Source: Paraphysomonas bandaiensis (lineage: Eukaryota; Chrysophyceae). Taken from it: a DNA stretch of 64,000 nucleotides. The stretch is from NCBI GenBank assembly GCA_965644295.1, contig CBFFRP010000413.1, positions 42,520-106,519 of the forward strand. Reading direction: 5' to 3'. This document shows, in pieces, positions 1-11,700 of this stretch. The position numbers and the translations under genes are program-made. The notes below the pieces were generated by a model. The model had not been told where the DNA came from. It saw only the letters and a list, made by a program, of their open reading frames with translations, and did no database searches. Position 1 is the first letter of the stretch; the number at the start of each line of letters is the position of its first letter.

Positions 1-147
1 GCGACTGAAATATACGAAATATAGGGGTACTACATTGTACAAATGTATTCAGAGGTAGAAAACGCACAGATATTTCATACGTTGTGAAGTGTCATGGCAA
101 ATCGCCCTTTTCTTAGATAATTACTGCTACCTATTTACACATCACAG

Positions 148-906
148 TTACGTGGTATCACTGCCGCCATCGTACGACTTACTACTATCTCTAGATCCCT
201 GTTGAAGGGTAAGCATAACTTGTCTAGGAAAGCACATCATGGACCGGCCTTCACATAGAGTGTCCATGGTACAAAAGTTGAGATCTACGCTGTTGATGTC
301 CACTTCTATAGCGGCGTTTCTTGCAGAGCCTCCCTGACCCACTGTTATCACAGCTATTCTCCTGGGGTCCACCCATCCCAACACTGAGGGTAGAGGGTGT
401 AGATCCCACTCATCCTCCCCATTGAAGTCCCGGTACACCACGAGAATTGCGCCCGGAAACAGTAGAGTGATACCAGCAGCAGTAGATAAGACACTTTCAA
501 GCAACATTCCTCGTCCCATAGTGAGCAGACGACACCCCAGACTATTTAAGAAGGTGTAACTTCTAAATATAAGTCCAAACAAGACACACACACACCCTGA
601 GACAAGTAGCAGTACTGAAATTACCCCGAAGAGTCCTCCTCTGGTAAATCCCTCTACCCCCGCAAGTGGCCCTTCTACTACCACCGCGTGTAGGATGAAG
701 CAGTACGTAAATGCCAATATGTCCTGCCGCGTTCGCACAACATCTTCTCTACGCATGTTCGATATAAGACTGTCATCCTCGTTACTGGCACTCTCCTCAA
801 CACGGTTTTCTTGTTCATACTCGAAATTTTTAACAGCCATATCTACTTGCTTCGTCTTGCCTCGACTGTACTTCTCATCCACCACTCCATTCGCTGAACT
901 TTCCAC
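148..906 (-). CDS. Hypothetical multi-pass membrane protein, 252 aa
   Basis: I do not recognise this protein. It is a single open frame starting at ATG 906. Residues 1-60 are charged and hydrophilic, with many Glu, Asp, Lys and Arg. Hydrophobic segments follow at about 63-83, 90-114 and 135-157, so three membrane spans are likely, with a less hydrophobic stretch between the second and third. The C-terminal ~90 residues are polar, Ser/Asp-rich at the end, and probably soluble. No catalytic motif is visible. No intron is needed to keep the frame open. Being long and open in an AT-rich region, with an amphipathic pattern, supports real coding. The function is unknown, and a further 5' exon cannot be excluded. 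Confidence 0.55.
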   Translation of the reverse strand: MESSANGVVDEKYSRGKTKQVDMAVKNFEYEQENRVEESASNEDDSLISNMRREDVVRTRQDILAFTYCFILHAVVVEGPLAGVEGFTRGGLFGVISVLLLVSGCVCVLFGLIFRSYTFLNSLGCRLLTMGRGMLLESVLSTAAGITLLFPGAILVVYRDFNGEDEWDLHPLPSVLGWVDPRRIAVITVGQGGSARNAAIEVDINSVDLNFCTMDTLCEGRSMMCFPRQVMLTLQQGSRDSSKSYDGGSDTT

Positions 907-1713
907 ATTGCGCCTTTCACTCTCGTCCCAACGAGTTTCACCAGTAACATTCGAGTACCAGTAGTAATAGTTAGTTTCTTCGTCTAAATATCGAGTCTAA
1001 TACATATATACACAATATCAAACTCAACTCGACAACTACAAAAACTAACATACCCACTCTTCTCCTTCTTCCGACATTTGTCTCATCACATCGCGATATA
1101 CGCCACAAAAAGGCGATTTCCTACTCAAGGCTGATTCGAAGTGCTTCTGACCAAACTATCTCACTGGAAGATATATCTCACGGGAGGAGTGCTGCTATCT
1201 AAATATGACTCTGACCACGTACAAGTCAATTTATTTGATTGAAACTTCGCTCCAAGCACACACTATAGAAATCCATATTTTCTGTTCATGGATTTCTCGA
1301 TTTCCTTTAACGCAACAAAAATAGCCCATTCTATGCATGGACCTTTTTGGGTAAGTTTCGAAAAAGGTAGGTTTTTGTTTTTTATTAATCAACAATACTT
1401 AATAAATTACAAACTAAATTGCACAAACACATACAGTAAATGCATAAAAAATAGGCTGCATACTCATGAATTTATGCAGATTTATGTTTTTTTAGGAGCC
1501 CCTCCGGACCCTATCCTACACTGTATACGGTATATGCATAAACATATGCAGAAACTGGGTCTGAATAGATTTTTATCCCAGACTTTTTATGCATTTATGT
1601 ATTTTATGCAATTTAGATAGTCACCCATGGTCATTGCAAAGCATCAACCACTTCATCGTATTTGCATATTGACATCAACTAGTCTTCGGACAAAAAGTTT
1701 ATATTAAGTAAAT
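907..1713. other. Intergenic spacer, AT-rich, TGCAT-rich stretch
   Basis: No convincing gene. A plus-strand open frame at 1288-1620 has low-complexity composition and no recognisable domain, so I do not call it. The stretch 1435-1620 is dense in TGCATA/TATGCA words (short palindromes) around a small GC-rich patch near 1500-1520. This spacer must hold the promoters of the membrane protein gene (-) and TAF8 (+). Confidence 0.4.
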
Positions 1714-2583
1714 ATGAGTGACGAGTTTTCGAGAGAAGTCACTCGGCGTGCGGTGGCAAGAGCGTGCCTTGCTTTGGACTACAAGAACGCTCAGTCTTCT
1801 GCGCTTGACAGCCTAGCCGACGTCGTCAAGCACTTTATTCAGACCGTAGGTGTAGAAATGCACAACTGCGCCGAGACTTCTGGTCGCGCTGACCCTGGAA
1901 TCTTCGACTGCAAATCTGCACTTAGTGCTGTGGTATATCACTGATCATATGTTATTCTGTATCTGACACAGGTGCAGGAGGGGTCAAAGATGCCCATTTG
2001 GAGAGAGCTGCAGACATTTGCTTTTGGTTCCCGTCATGGTAGCACTGGAAAGGTATCTACAGTGTGGTGCCAACCTTTTCCTGGTTCCGTGCCAACGTTC
2101 CCGACAGCAACTCCACTGCCCGCTACGGTTTCGGTACCCGCATCCGCTGAGTGTGTCGCCCCGAAACATAAATCTCTTTCACACTTGCCGGCTCTTCCTC
2201 CATCTAGAACTTACTCCAGAACTCCAGGGAGCGCGGAGGAGGGTCTGAAGTATAGTGAGGGAAAACGCAAGGCGGCGGAGGTTGGGCTCTCGGAGGGCTC
2301 AAAGAGGGCCCGACGTATACAGGCGTCGAAGAACATACAGGCGTCACTGGCCAGACTAGATACCCACGACGCCAGTGCAACTGAAGAATCAAAAGCGTCA
2401 AATTCTGACACAGAGGAGGTAAACGGGGGACCAGGTCTCCCCGTTGCAGCTACTGATGGAGGGTCGTCAGCACTAAACGTGGTAATTGACAAGTCTGCAT
2501 CGGTAGTGAGCACCCTCCCGAAAGAGGAACAATTACTATTGGGATTGCAAGATGATGCACAGGACGGAGAATCCTCGCAGTGA
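1714..2583 (+). CDS. TAF8: TFIID subunit TAF8 (histone-fold protein), one 39-nt intron
   Basis: Exon 1 is 1714-1932 and exon 2 is 1972-2583. The intron at 1933-1971 is GTATAT...CACAG, phase 0, only 39 nt. Without splicing the frame stops soon after residue 73. Residues 5-60 form a Bromo_TP/TAF histone fold, with the pattern VTRRAVARACLALDY followed by SALDSLADVV and SGRADPGIFD, as in the TAF8/TAF3 family. After the splice, a Pro-rich motif LSHLPALPPSRTYSRTP at about residue 140 matches the short conserved TAF8 motif downstream of the histone fold. The tail is low-complexity, with a basic patch and then acidic and Ser-rich sequence. The predicted protein is about 277 aa. TAF8 pairs with TAF10 in TFIID. 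The pairing of histone fold and HLPxLPxxxTY motif favours TAF8 over TAF3. Confidence 0.82.
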
Positions 2584-3080
2584 GTGATGATGTTAGTGCT
2601 AGATGACCGCCTTTAAGTCTGATCATGTTGCTCGGTTGTATATAAAGTGGAGTGAGCTTGGTGTAGAGTTTATTATGACGCGTCTATATAAGTTTTAGTC
2701 ATATGTACTTTGTGCTGACGTATTGAAGACAACATTGAACAAAGGAAGCTTATGTATACATATTATGTACGGTGTTGGCGGTGTAAGTGACGTATTGGCT
2801 ATGCTTCTGGTTGTAGCTGTAAGAATTGGACACCTCACTGAAGCTAACCATGCTCAAACCATACCTTAAATCTTAAGCGTGCTTTGTTGCACACAATATA
2901 CGTCCAAGAAAGAGTCATGATTATTTATCTAAACACATCACCTAATATTCGCGTAACATCTGGTCTCCTTGTTGAGTTTTGCTGTTTGTGAGATATTAAA
3001 AGTTACATTTCTAAGGTTACTTGAAGAATACAGTAGTGATTAACAGTAGAACTAATGACATGATAGGAATAATCGTAGTG
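2584..3080. other. Spacer downstream of TAF8
   Basis: No gene seen. A TATATAAA-like word lies at about 2640, just after the TAF8 stop. With no gene following on the plus strand it is probably fortuitous. Confidence 0.3.
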
Positions 3081-3310
3081 ATATATTGAAAGTCTTTTTA
3101 TTTAGCAATAGGCGTTAAAAACCTGTACCAATATAGTGGCTAGTTGAATGCTAGACATACTAGTTAGACCTCTACCCATAACTAATCAGCACAAATTCTA
3201 TTATCCTACTATTTAACGCTACAGAAGCTGGTTGTGCGTCGCCGCAAGCACTAAGGTGCGACCACTTCCGTTCTTGATGTTAATTGCGTGATTCGCCATT
3301 GTCGTGTCCT
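3081..3310 (+). repeat. R1 repeat family, subfamily I, 5' part
   Basis: Starts with ATATATTGAAAGTC, runs through AGCAATAGGCGTT and reaches the conserved GC-rich core (about 3220-3275: CAGAAG, TTGTGCGTCGCCGCAAGC, GGTGCGACCACTTCCG). The same string recurs at 18409, 37285, 37868, 54180 (reverse) and elsewhere. This copy lacks the second half of the element and continues into GATTCGCC...CCTAGGACTCACCGG, as in the foldback copies at 37.5 kb. Confidence 0.75.
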
Positions 3311-3324
3311 AGGACTCACCGGTG

Positions 3325-3882
3325 CTATATGATAGATGTGTATATAGTATATAGGGGACACGTTGTGCAACGTACAGCACATGACAAGTGAAAGCAGTGA
3401 TCAAAGTCCACTACTGCAACACTGGAACGCTTAAGACTACACATACATTGTGTGCAATTTGCATCGGGGACTGCCTTGTGTACCTCACGGCAACCAGGGG
3501 AACACGGTACTATACCCTGCTGAGATTGGCGATCTGGTGGTCTTCCTTTAGGCATTGTGCCAAGTGGCTCGGAGGTATGTGGATGAAGGTCTTGCAAAAG
3601 GGTATGGCCTACTGTGAAGAAGCGTCGAAATCGACTCTTTTGCTGTCTTAGCCAGCGGTAGAGAGCACATGCAAGAGAGTATATAGCTGGATAGGGGTGT
3701 GATATGAGGGTCATTCGGTGTGTCCAGCAACAGGGAGTCGAGAGGGAGTGTGATGGTGCAAAAGAGGCAATCATATCTGATAGAGGAGAGTAGGACTGCG
3801 CAACAGAACTAGGTCTGTTAAGGTCGGGTACTCTGATAGACCTATGCACGAGATGATCATGATGATGGTCTGGAGGAGACAC
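3325..3882 (-). CDS. Doubtful hypothetical ORF, 185 aa
   Basis: An open frame with no recognisable family. Its C-terminal third has a cluster of Cys/His (PCSPGC, CTQCMC, HCFHLSC, CTTC) that could bind zinc. An internal Met starts a more protein-like stretch, MPKGRPPDRQSQQG. The N-terminal half looks like random sequence. It abuts an R1 repeat copy, so it may be a relic of a mobile element or chance. Confidence 0.15.
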   Translation of the reverse strand: MSPPDHHHDHLVHRSIRVPDLNRPSSVAQSYSPLSDMIASFAPSHSLSTPCCWTHRMTLISHPYPAIYSLACALYRWLRQQKSRFRRFFTVGHTLLQDLHPHTSEPLGTMPKGRPPDRQSQQGIVPCSPGCREVHKAVPDANCTQCMCSLKRSSVAVVDFDHCFHLSCAVRCTTCPLYTIYTSII

Positions 3883-4156
3883 TCGGACGTCCTCAGCGCC
3901 TTGTTAGTGTCTGTGTTGGTGCAGGGGGGTACAGGCTGAGGCATAGAGTGTCGGTGGAAGGAAGGTGACGGATAATTGTAGTGAAACTGAAAAATAAATA
4001 TTGTCTATTCGATTAGGGTGTATAAGATCGTGTCTATTTAAGACCTGATAATACTGAATTGTAGTTGAGAGAATATAATTGCAGAGAATATCAATGGTTG
4101 ATGAGATATATTGATCAGAATTATATTAATTAATTACTGCGCGAGTTCAAGTTGGG

Positions 4157-5135
4157 GAAATATTATTCAACCTAGTCACACTATATTTGGTGGAATAACC
4201 TAGTCAGAGGTCAGAGTAAAAAATGAGTCAACCTAGTCAATTTTGGTATTCAACCTTGTCGCTCTTATATCCATTGATTACACACTGTGACTGTCTAAGA
4301 TACCATCTCACACATGGCTTACAGAGCATCAAAACAAACATTAAAACATAGCAATATGCTCATATATACATATCTACTTAACAGGTGTTCGTCTATAGCT
4401 TAAAAGTATATAGCGATGGGTCCCCTGTGAGTGTTATGGGGAGGAGGGGTCCATGAAGCTGTGAATATAACTCACTCTATGATCTGCATGAGCTGCAAAC
4501 GCATGACTAGGTTTTATATTGTACTGTTGCGTTTTAGTAGAGTACTGATTATAGGTACCACAGCATATATATGTTGTAAGTGAGGTATCTTACAAAATCA
4601 AGAGCAATACCTATATTGTTATTGCTCTTGTCTACAGCTGTCCGCGGCTATGGGATACTTGCAGCTATTGATCCTACCTCTAGCCGTAAATCATTTTTGA
4701 GGTATGTGCAAGATATATATATTACAATATATTTTACAATCTTGTGACCGTTAATCATTGTATGACAGGCACCCTCCTCAACTGTGAACCCACCGATGCC
4801 ATGGCCCTTAGGAAGCTGTGGAACTGCACCGGACATTGTCACGAGAAACTCTCCAATTCTCGTTGGAATGCGACGTTAAAATGTTATGTATTTCATGTAT
4901 AAAATATCTGCATTCATTAATTGGTGGCTAGAGTATGCACCCATGCTTGAATGAAAATTTTATTTTTGACTAGGTGAGTAGCATAGACACCTAGTCAACC
5001 TAGTCATTGTAAACTGAAAACATGAATTATTAAATGACTAGGTTTTTCAACTGCTTGACTAGGTTTTAATACCAATTTTGGTGTGATTATTAGGAATTAC
5101 ACCATTTTGACTAGGTCCAATAATAGATTCCTTCA
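4157..5135. repeat. Foldback element with arrays of AACCTAGTCA / TGACTAGGTT boxes
   Basis: The left part (about 4157-4262) carries AACCTAGTCA at 4169, 4197 and 4230, and a variant AACCTTGTC at 4252. The right part (about 4967-5120) carries the same box, mostly inverted, as TGACTAGGT at 4967, 5035, 5056 and 5108, plus two boxes in the other orientation at 4989-5006. The phrase next to the boxes, ATTTTGGT or ACCAATTTTGG, also occurs in inverse orientation on the two sides. The ~700-bp middle has no convincing gene. This looks like a non-autonomous foldback transposon, or an array of binding sites for a protein. Confidence 0.5.
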
Positions 5136-6190
5136 AGTTCAGATACCTAAGTTATTTCACTATCCAAATATGTCAAATATTGACACTCGTTTACATCTGT
5201 TAAAAGATATAATCGTGTCTTTTCGCATACTGTGACTTTGATATACTTTTTCACTTCATATTTTACATGTGTTTATTTTTCGACTTCTATAAGTGGAATT
5301 CAAAATGAGATCTACAAGTACATTGAAAATGATGAATGATATCAAGCTCTGCAGAACACTATAAATAGTAGATATAATATATTACTGTTGAATACAACAT
5401 AAATTTTTGCATTTTTCGTAGCTCAATTACTTATATTTGAGTTAAACATAGGAATAAAGTATTCTGATTACAGTATACTGTTGTAGGTAGTAAAACAAAG
5501 TAGTGTGAACATTAAGTGTAGATAAATATCAAAGCAACGAAGATATGAAATCTACTACATGCTGTGGCTTAGGAAAGCTACATGCAGACGTTTTTGATTC
5601 CTTTGGGCGCTTATACAAGTATCTATTGCAGAGTCATACATTACAACGAGTTCCAGCTCATACATTCAATATCCTAGTCACATGTTACACTACTGGCACA
5701 CATCAGATAGAAGAATTATGATACGGCGCCTCGTAAGCCCGAGGGCATTGCCCTCCCAACGTTCCAACTGCTTCAATTTTCCGCTAGTGTAATATGTTTT
5801 ATAAGCGCAAATAATTTCCTTGCTTCACTTTTTATAACTTGGCTATCTTCGCATCTTCCGGGTTATTTTCTTGAATTATACAGCGTGAGCAGTGCCTGAC
5901 ATTTATTTATAAAATAGGTCCACATGAACTTCATATTCGTCAAACTAAGTACTTAGTGATTTCTTTTACCTCAGAATCGGAACAATTATGCTATGAACGT
6001 AGTGCCCACATTTTCAAAAATGATGGGGCAGCTGTCTCGATAACAAGAAAATTACTCCAGTGAGTCCACTGTCAAGCAAGATGCTAATATCAATTTCTGG
6101 ATTTCGGATATCTATATCTCGTGCACTCGCAGAAGGAATTCCAATTCTATATAGTATCGGCAGTCAGCATCTTATGTTTTCGGAAATAAA
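5136..6190. other. AT-rich spacer
   Basis: No gene found. The only local structure is a GC-rich patch at about 5733-5760 with a short perfect hairpin, GAGGGC-ATT-GCCCTC. The true 5' end of the downstream Myb gene may lie in the last ~200 bases. Confidence 0.3.
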
Positions 6191-7019
6191 TTGAAGCAAA
6201 ATTACTCTATCTTACTGAAATACAACTACAGCTGTAATACAGATATTTGTTGTCTCAATATTAGTGGCATCTCTGAACAAAAATATACCAAGGATGCCAA
6301 TACGCAACATAAACCTTCTGGCCGGAAAAAATGGAAGGAAGTGCAACTTTTCGACGTCCTACTCATACCGGAATACAGCAGTATGTCCACAATTTTTAAT
6401 GAAAACCACGGAGAATTTTATTCTGATGTGTATTCCCACTATTGGGGTGTTTGTGATGAAGTAAACTTGTGCAAGAACTTAACTTGTGGAGGCGCAATCC
6501 TTTGTATTAATACACGTAACTATGACTCACAACAGCTGGTCATTATGAACGACACGTCCACTAAACCGAAGAACCAGATGTTGCCTCCTTTCAACAGTGT
6601 CTTTGGATTCGAGGTTAAAGTACCATCTTCAGCAGTACCAAGTAAATTAAATCTGAATAAGCGAAAGTTGGAGCACAAGGTTTTTGTAGTTCCAACAGAG
6701 TTTGCAGAGAAAGAGTACACAGTTCAGGATCACTATGCACCAGCAGACTCGAAACCACCGACACAACAAGCACACGGAAGATGGTTAGTAAAAAACGTTG
6801 CATTAAAGTAATCTTATCTGAGTCATTTCTATATCTTTTAGGAGTAGAGAAGAGCATGCACTATTTCTTCGTGCCATATCAAAGCACGGAAGAAATCTAC
6901 GTAAAATTGCGGCTGAAATTCCGACTCGAAGTTACACTCAAGTGCGCACACATGCTGAAAAGTGTTTCTCACTTCGAGATACACCCATATTTAGAAAAGT
7001 TGTTCACCAAAGCGTCTGA
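6191..7019 (+). CDS. SHAQKYF-type Myb/SANT domain protein
   Basis: Exon 1 runs to 6783, the intron is 6784-6841 (GTTAGT...TTTTAG, 58 nt), and exon 2 is 6842-7019 with stop TGA at 7017. The splice joins GRW to SREEHALFLRAISKHG, giving a single Myb repeat that ends in IPTRSYTQVRTHAEKCF. This matches the one-repeat SHAQKYF class (three spaced aromatic or aliphatic positions, IPTR, then HAxKxF), here HAEKCF in place of HAQKYF. The protein stops 16 residues after the motif, so the DNA-binding domain is C-terminal. The N-terminal ~195 residues are unrecognised. The start is uncertain: the frame is open from a TTG at 6191, but the first in-frame ATG is at 6383, and an upstream exon is possible. It is likely a nuclear transcription factor. 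Confidence 0.7.
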
Positions 7020-8250
7020 TTATGAGTAGTCGGTGGAGCTGTGTTAGCAAAGTGTTTCGTATAAGGCAGTATATCTGTCATGTGTCAATTTATGTTGCAA
7101 TGCGTATGATGATTTCAAGCTGTTATTATGATTTGTATATCGGTTGAATACTAATATCTTCAGTAAGTTTGCTGTGCTAACTATTTCAATGCGTTTTCCA
7201 GTACTATTTTTTTGTAACCCTTTCATAATTTTTAGCCTCCGAAACCAGAAAGACAAACTAATGACTCACGACATACGACATATGTACGTAAATAATAGTA
7301 TACACGATGACATAACAGCATAGTTATTTAAATTGCAGTATTGCCTTGTTCTAATGGCGTGTTCTAGTGTAGTGCTACTGTTAATTAAACTAAGCGCTTT
7401 GTGTGTGTTGCCTAACAAAGACCCAGTGGGTCAGATCTTCACATCTACCATCAACACTATCCACACATGATAACAATACTAAACCTCGCGCATTCTGGGT
7501 CTAATCTAATGCCTTGCGAACTCTTCACAATACATACACACGTCACGCGTAGCTATTAGAAATCCCATGTAATCTTTGTGAAGGCAAGGTGGAGCGGTGG
7601 AGGGATAGGGTGACTCTAACAGAATCTACGCAGGAACTCTATGGTCAGCCAAGATGGTGAACGGTTGGGAGACTGAGTAGTATCACATGATACTTTCATA
7701 TTTACAGCCACAGGATAGAGCGCATATCAGGAATAGGGAACAATATATTGATTGGTGGATCAGCCAAAAATTCTATATATACATTGTTCCTGTTAAAGTA
7801 TCTCACAATATATTGCAATCAACAGTTTGATAGTAGTAGACTGATATGAAAGCTTCTGAACTGTAGGGTGCAAAATTCAATCAGGCGAAGAACTTGAGTT
7901 GACAAGCTCTGAGAAAGATGCTGTTAGAATAAATCTCCGTTCAGACAGTGATTGAAACAATATAGAGGATGATGAAGCGTTAACTATGCGTAAAATTTCT
8001 TCAGTCAGTCCAACAAATTAAGAAGCAAAAGTTGCAACATCTAAGTACAGGTGCACGGGACATGCACTATACACTTCCAAAAAATGTGAACACAGCTAAA
8101 TTTATTATATCAGCGTATGTATCCTACATTAGTATGATGTTGTTTCTGACACGCTAATCGGCCGTTGTGCCGGATGCAAGCATAGTTCAAAACATTTATG
8201 AATATTGTGATGCTGACGTCACCGATGATGACTCAGAGGAAAATAGTAGT
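7020..8250. other. AT-rich spacer
   Basis: No gene recognised. There are several ATATATTGCAAT-type words and short inverted repeats (for example around 7740-7815), but no long open frame with protein-like composition. Confidence 0.3.
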
Positions 8251-8328
8251 AAAAGTTTTATTATTAGCAATAGGCATTTTAGAGTTAGTGCTTAACTATT
8301 CTGATAATATCCTACTATTTAACACTAC
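8251..8328 (+). repeat. R1 repeat, subfamily II, left piece split by copia-1
   Basis: Reads TTTTATTATTAGCAATAGGC through ATCCTACTATTTAACACTAC, the start of a subfamily II copy. It is interrupted at 8329 by the retrotransposon and resumes at 14074 with CTGCTTGTGCGTCACCGCAA. The two halves join cleanly across the 5-bp target duplication GAAAG. Confidence 0.8.
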
Positions 8329-8333
8329 GAAAG

Positions 8334-8598
8334 AATAAAGAATTGATCTTTATAATAGTAAAACAATGTTGTGATTATTAGAGTGTAAGTAATGAACACG
8401 ATAGAGTGAAAATTATGAATAACAATATAGAACGTACTATCATGCACAACGGAATAGTTAGAAGTGTAACTGATAATGACGACGTTATGATGACGATCAC
8501 GTATCTTCGACAGATACTCTCTCTAATTCAGTTCATGGTATATTTCATTGAACATTATAACTCACAGATACAATCATGTATTAAGCTGAATCCTAATA
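8334..8598 (-). repeat. 3' LTR of copia-1
   Basis: Matches 13804-14068 at a constant offset of 5470. On the coding strand it begins TATTAGG and ends CTTTATT, not the usual TG...CA. The 68-codon open frame inside it (8406-8612) is only LTR sequence. Confidence 0.9.
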
Positions 8599-8610
8599 CG
8601 CCCCCTCAAT
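8599..8610 (-). other. Polypurine tract of copia-1
   Basis: On the minus strand TTGAGGGGGCG lies directly upstream of the 3' LTR. The position and G-rich purine run match the priming site for plus-strand DNA synthesis, and copia-2 has the near-identical TTGAGGGGGAG. Confidence 0.7.
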
Positions 8611-8798
8611 GAAATAATCAGTGAATCGTAGATAATAGAGAGAATATGAACTTATGCACACTGAGAGTAAAAACCAGAGTAGCAGTCACTAGTCAATAAT
8701 AAGCGAACTGCAGAGATGCCATATTGTGAGACCATCCTTCTAGTCCAGCATCATGTATTGAATAAAAATAAAAAAAAATGGTAAAAACTCCGTGTAAC

Positions 8799-11700
8799 TC
8801 AAACTAGCCACCTAGGTCGCTTGTGGCTTGTTAATTGTGATTTAGGTGTCTCTGAGGTTGTTGATCGCTTTCTGTTGCTGCTGGATGGGATGTCGAACCC
8901 AGCTCCCCCCATCAATGTAGTTCGCAATTGAAGAAAATTAGTTGTTCCTAGTGGTTTCGTGAGAAGATCGGCTAACATTGACGTGGTGGGAATATGGTCA
9001 ACAGTCAATTGGTTTTCGGCAATATTTTCTCGAATGAAATGATACCGTATCGCAATATGTTTCGTACGACGATGATGAGTAGGATTGTAGCATAATTGGA
9101 CTGCCCCTTTATTATCGCACCAAATAGTTGTTGAGAATGGAAGTTTGAAACCAATTTCTGATAATAAAGAGCGTAGCCATAATGCTTCCTGAGCTGCTGA
9201 CGATAGAGCCATATACTCAGCTTCAGTAGATGACAATGCCACAGTTGTCTGTAATCGAGATTGCCATGATATAAGACAATTACCTATGAAGAATGTAAAA
9301 GCTGTAGTGGACCGTCGAGTGAGGTGACATCGTGCCCAATCGCTATCGCAGTATCCTGACAATGTTATGTGGGATCCAGAATATATCAATCCTTGCTTAG
9401 CAGTGCCTTTGAGATACCTAAGAACATGTAACGCAGCATTACAGGTAGTTAGATTAGGCATATCAGAAAATCTGGCAAGAGTATTGACTGCGTAGGCGAT
9501 ATCCGGTCGAGTGCATACAGCTAGATACATCAGGGAACCTATGAGCTCCTTGTAGGGGAAATTCTGAACATAACTTTGATTTGACTCTGAAAGATGATTG
9601 TATTCATGTAAATCATAGTTGAAAGACAGTAACATAGGTGTTGACATGGGTTTACTGTTGGACATGTTGAATTTGTCCAGCAGTTTTCTGACATACTGCT
9701 CCTGACTGAGAGTCGTGATATTTTTGTCAAAATCTTGATGAATGGAGATGCCCAAGTAATAATCTAGGAGTCCGAGATCCGTAATTTCGAACTTTTTGGA
9801 TAAATGATCTTTGAATTGTTGGATATCAGTGTCGGATGTAGATGCTATAATAATATCGTCCACATACATGGCTATTAGCATAATCCTGCCATTAATCTGC
9901 TTTTTGAATATACACGGGTCAGATATTAGTCTGGTGAAACCCATATCTAGCATAAAATTTGTACAGCACTTATACCAGTTAAGACCTGCTTGCTTTAGAC
10001 CATAGATGCTTTTCATCAGTTTGAGGACTTTTCCGTCAGGGACGTCCATGCCAGGAGGGGGATACATGTATATGTCCTCTTCGAGGTCAGCATTGATGTA
10101 CGCAGTTGTGAAATCGATTTGGTGCAATTTGAGTTTCATAATAGTCGAAAGGGCAATAATTGTACGTAGGGATGTAGCCTTCGCGACGGGGCTGTATGTG
10201 TCATTGTAATCGATGCCTTGGATTTGAGTAAAACCCTGTGCGACTAGTCGAGCCTTGAATTTGATATCATTCTGTTTTCTTTTTATTTTGAATATGAGTT
10301 TCCCCTTTATGGCTCTTGCTCCAGGTGGTAACGCAGTGTATCTCCAGCACCCTTTCCTCTGAAGAGTGGATATTTCTCTGTTGATAGCATCGATCCACTG
10401 CTGTTTATATTTACCTGAAATAGCATCTTGAACACTCTTTGGTGTATCAGTTAGCTCGTCAATGTCATCGCAATTACTGATAGCATGCATAACAATATCA
10501 ATATTGTTAGTATGTAATTTTGATATACATTGTGTGTCATGTGCCATATGATTTACTACATGTTTAGCATTTACATCACATGTATATACACCATCACCAA
10601 GTTTATGTATATTTACGATTACCCGTTTCCTGGCCATTCTCCTGCTTCGGAGAACACTCTTTCTACCAGCTAAAAATTGTTGTTTTGCTGTAGCACGGAC
10701 CTTACTTGGCCCTTCAGGTGTACCCTGATTTTCCCAATCTCCCGATGAATCAGCAGGCTTGTTGCAGCGTTTGGCCACACGCTGACGCACACGATCCACT
10801 TGACCGTGTGGTGCCGGATTCGGCACTAGATTCCCATTGAATTGTTTCGAAGGGCGAGTCTTCGCTATCTTTGCATCGGAGTGGGTAGGTTCACACCGAT
10901 GGCTGCTGATTCTCTCCTGCGCGGCATCATGATGTCTTCGATTCACGCCACTCCCCCTGGAAGTAGCGGCTGGCGCTGGAGATCCATTAACTGTATCGGG
11001 GTCTCGATCTGATTTGCTGGATTTATGTATTGGGGTTTTCGATCGAGAAGTATTACATTTGAGACCAACTGCTTTGAGTTCTATGTATTCTTCAGTGTAC
11101 TTTTCGACGTCTGCAGCATGAATGGGGTCGTCGAGCTGGATGAGTCGTGTCTTGTCACCGCTGTCGTCCACTAGACCACGATACGCTGCGATTAATCCTT
11201 TTCTGAGCTTTATTTGAGTTGTTACATATGTTAATCCATCGTCTGGATCTACATGAGCTAGGCCTATGAGATATTTGAAACTTTCTACTGTCCTGGAGGT
11301 CTCATTCTCTCTGAAGATCTCATTTATCTCTTTAAAATATCTCTTATCCGCTGGTGGAACACATTCGTTGAAAAATACATGTCCTGATATAACAAAATCT
11401 CTTAATGCGGGAACAAAGACTATATATCCAGGACCATCCTCTCGATAGCCCATAAAATACCCAGGCCAGCTATGTCTGTCCCAATTGTTCTTTCGGAGAC
11501 TGGAATCGATATTCACAAAGCATTTACATCCCCATATTCTGGCATAACTCAAGTCTGGTATTTCGTTTTCGATAAACTGAAGTGGAGACATAAATCCTTT
11601 AGCTGTTTGACACGGTAACCTGTTCTTGATGTGTATTGTCGCCTTTGAGGCTTGTTCCCAGAAATTCGGTGGGAGTCCAGAGTCGATAAGGCTGCTGAGT

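Noticed and set aside
1288-1620. 110-codon plus-strand ORF
   Set aside because: Low-complexity AT-rich sequence built on TGCATA words, with no protein-like pattern.
6783-6841. Continuation of the 6191 frame to the TAA at 6809
   Set aside because: Splicing 6784-6841 creates a complete Myb domain, while the unspliced end has no meaning.
8406-8612. 68-codon plus-strand ORF, repeated at 13876
   Set aside because: It lies in the copia-1 LTRs on the antisense strand. The identity of the two copies comes from the LTR duplication, not from a gene family.
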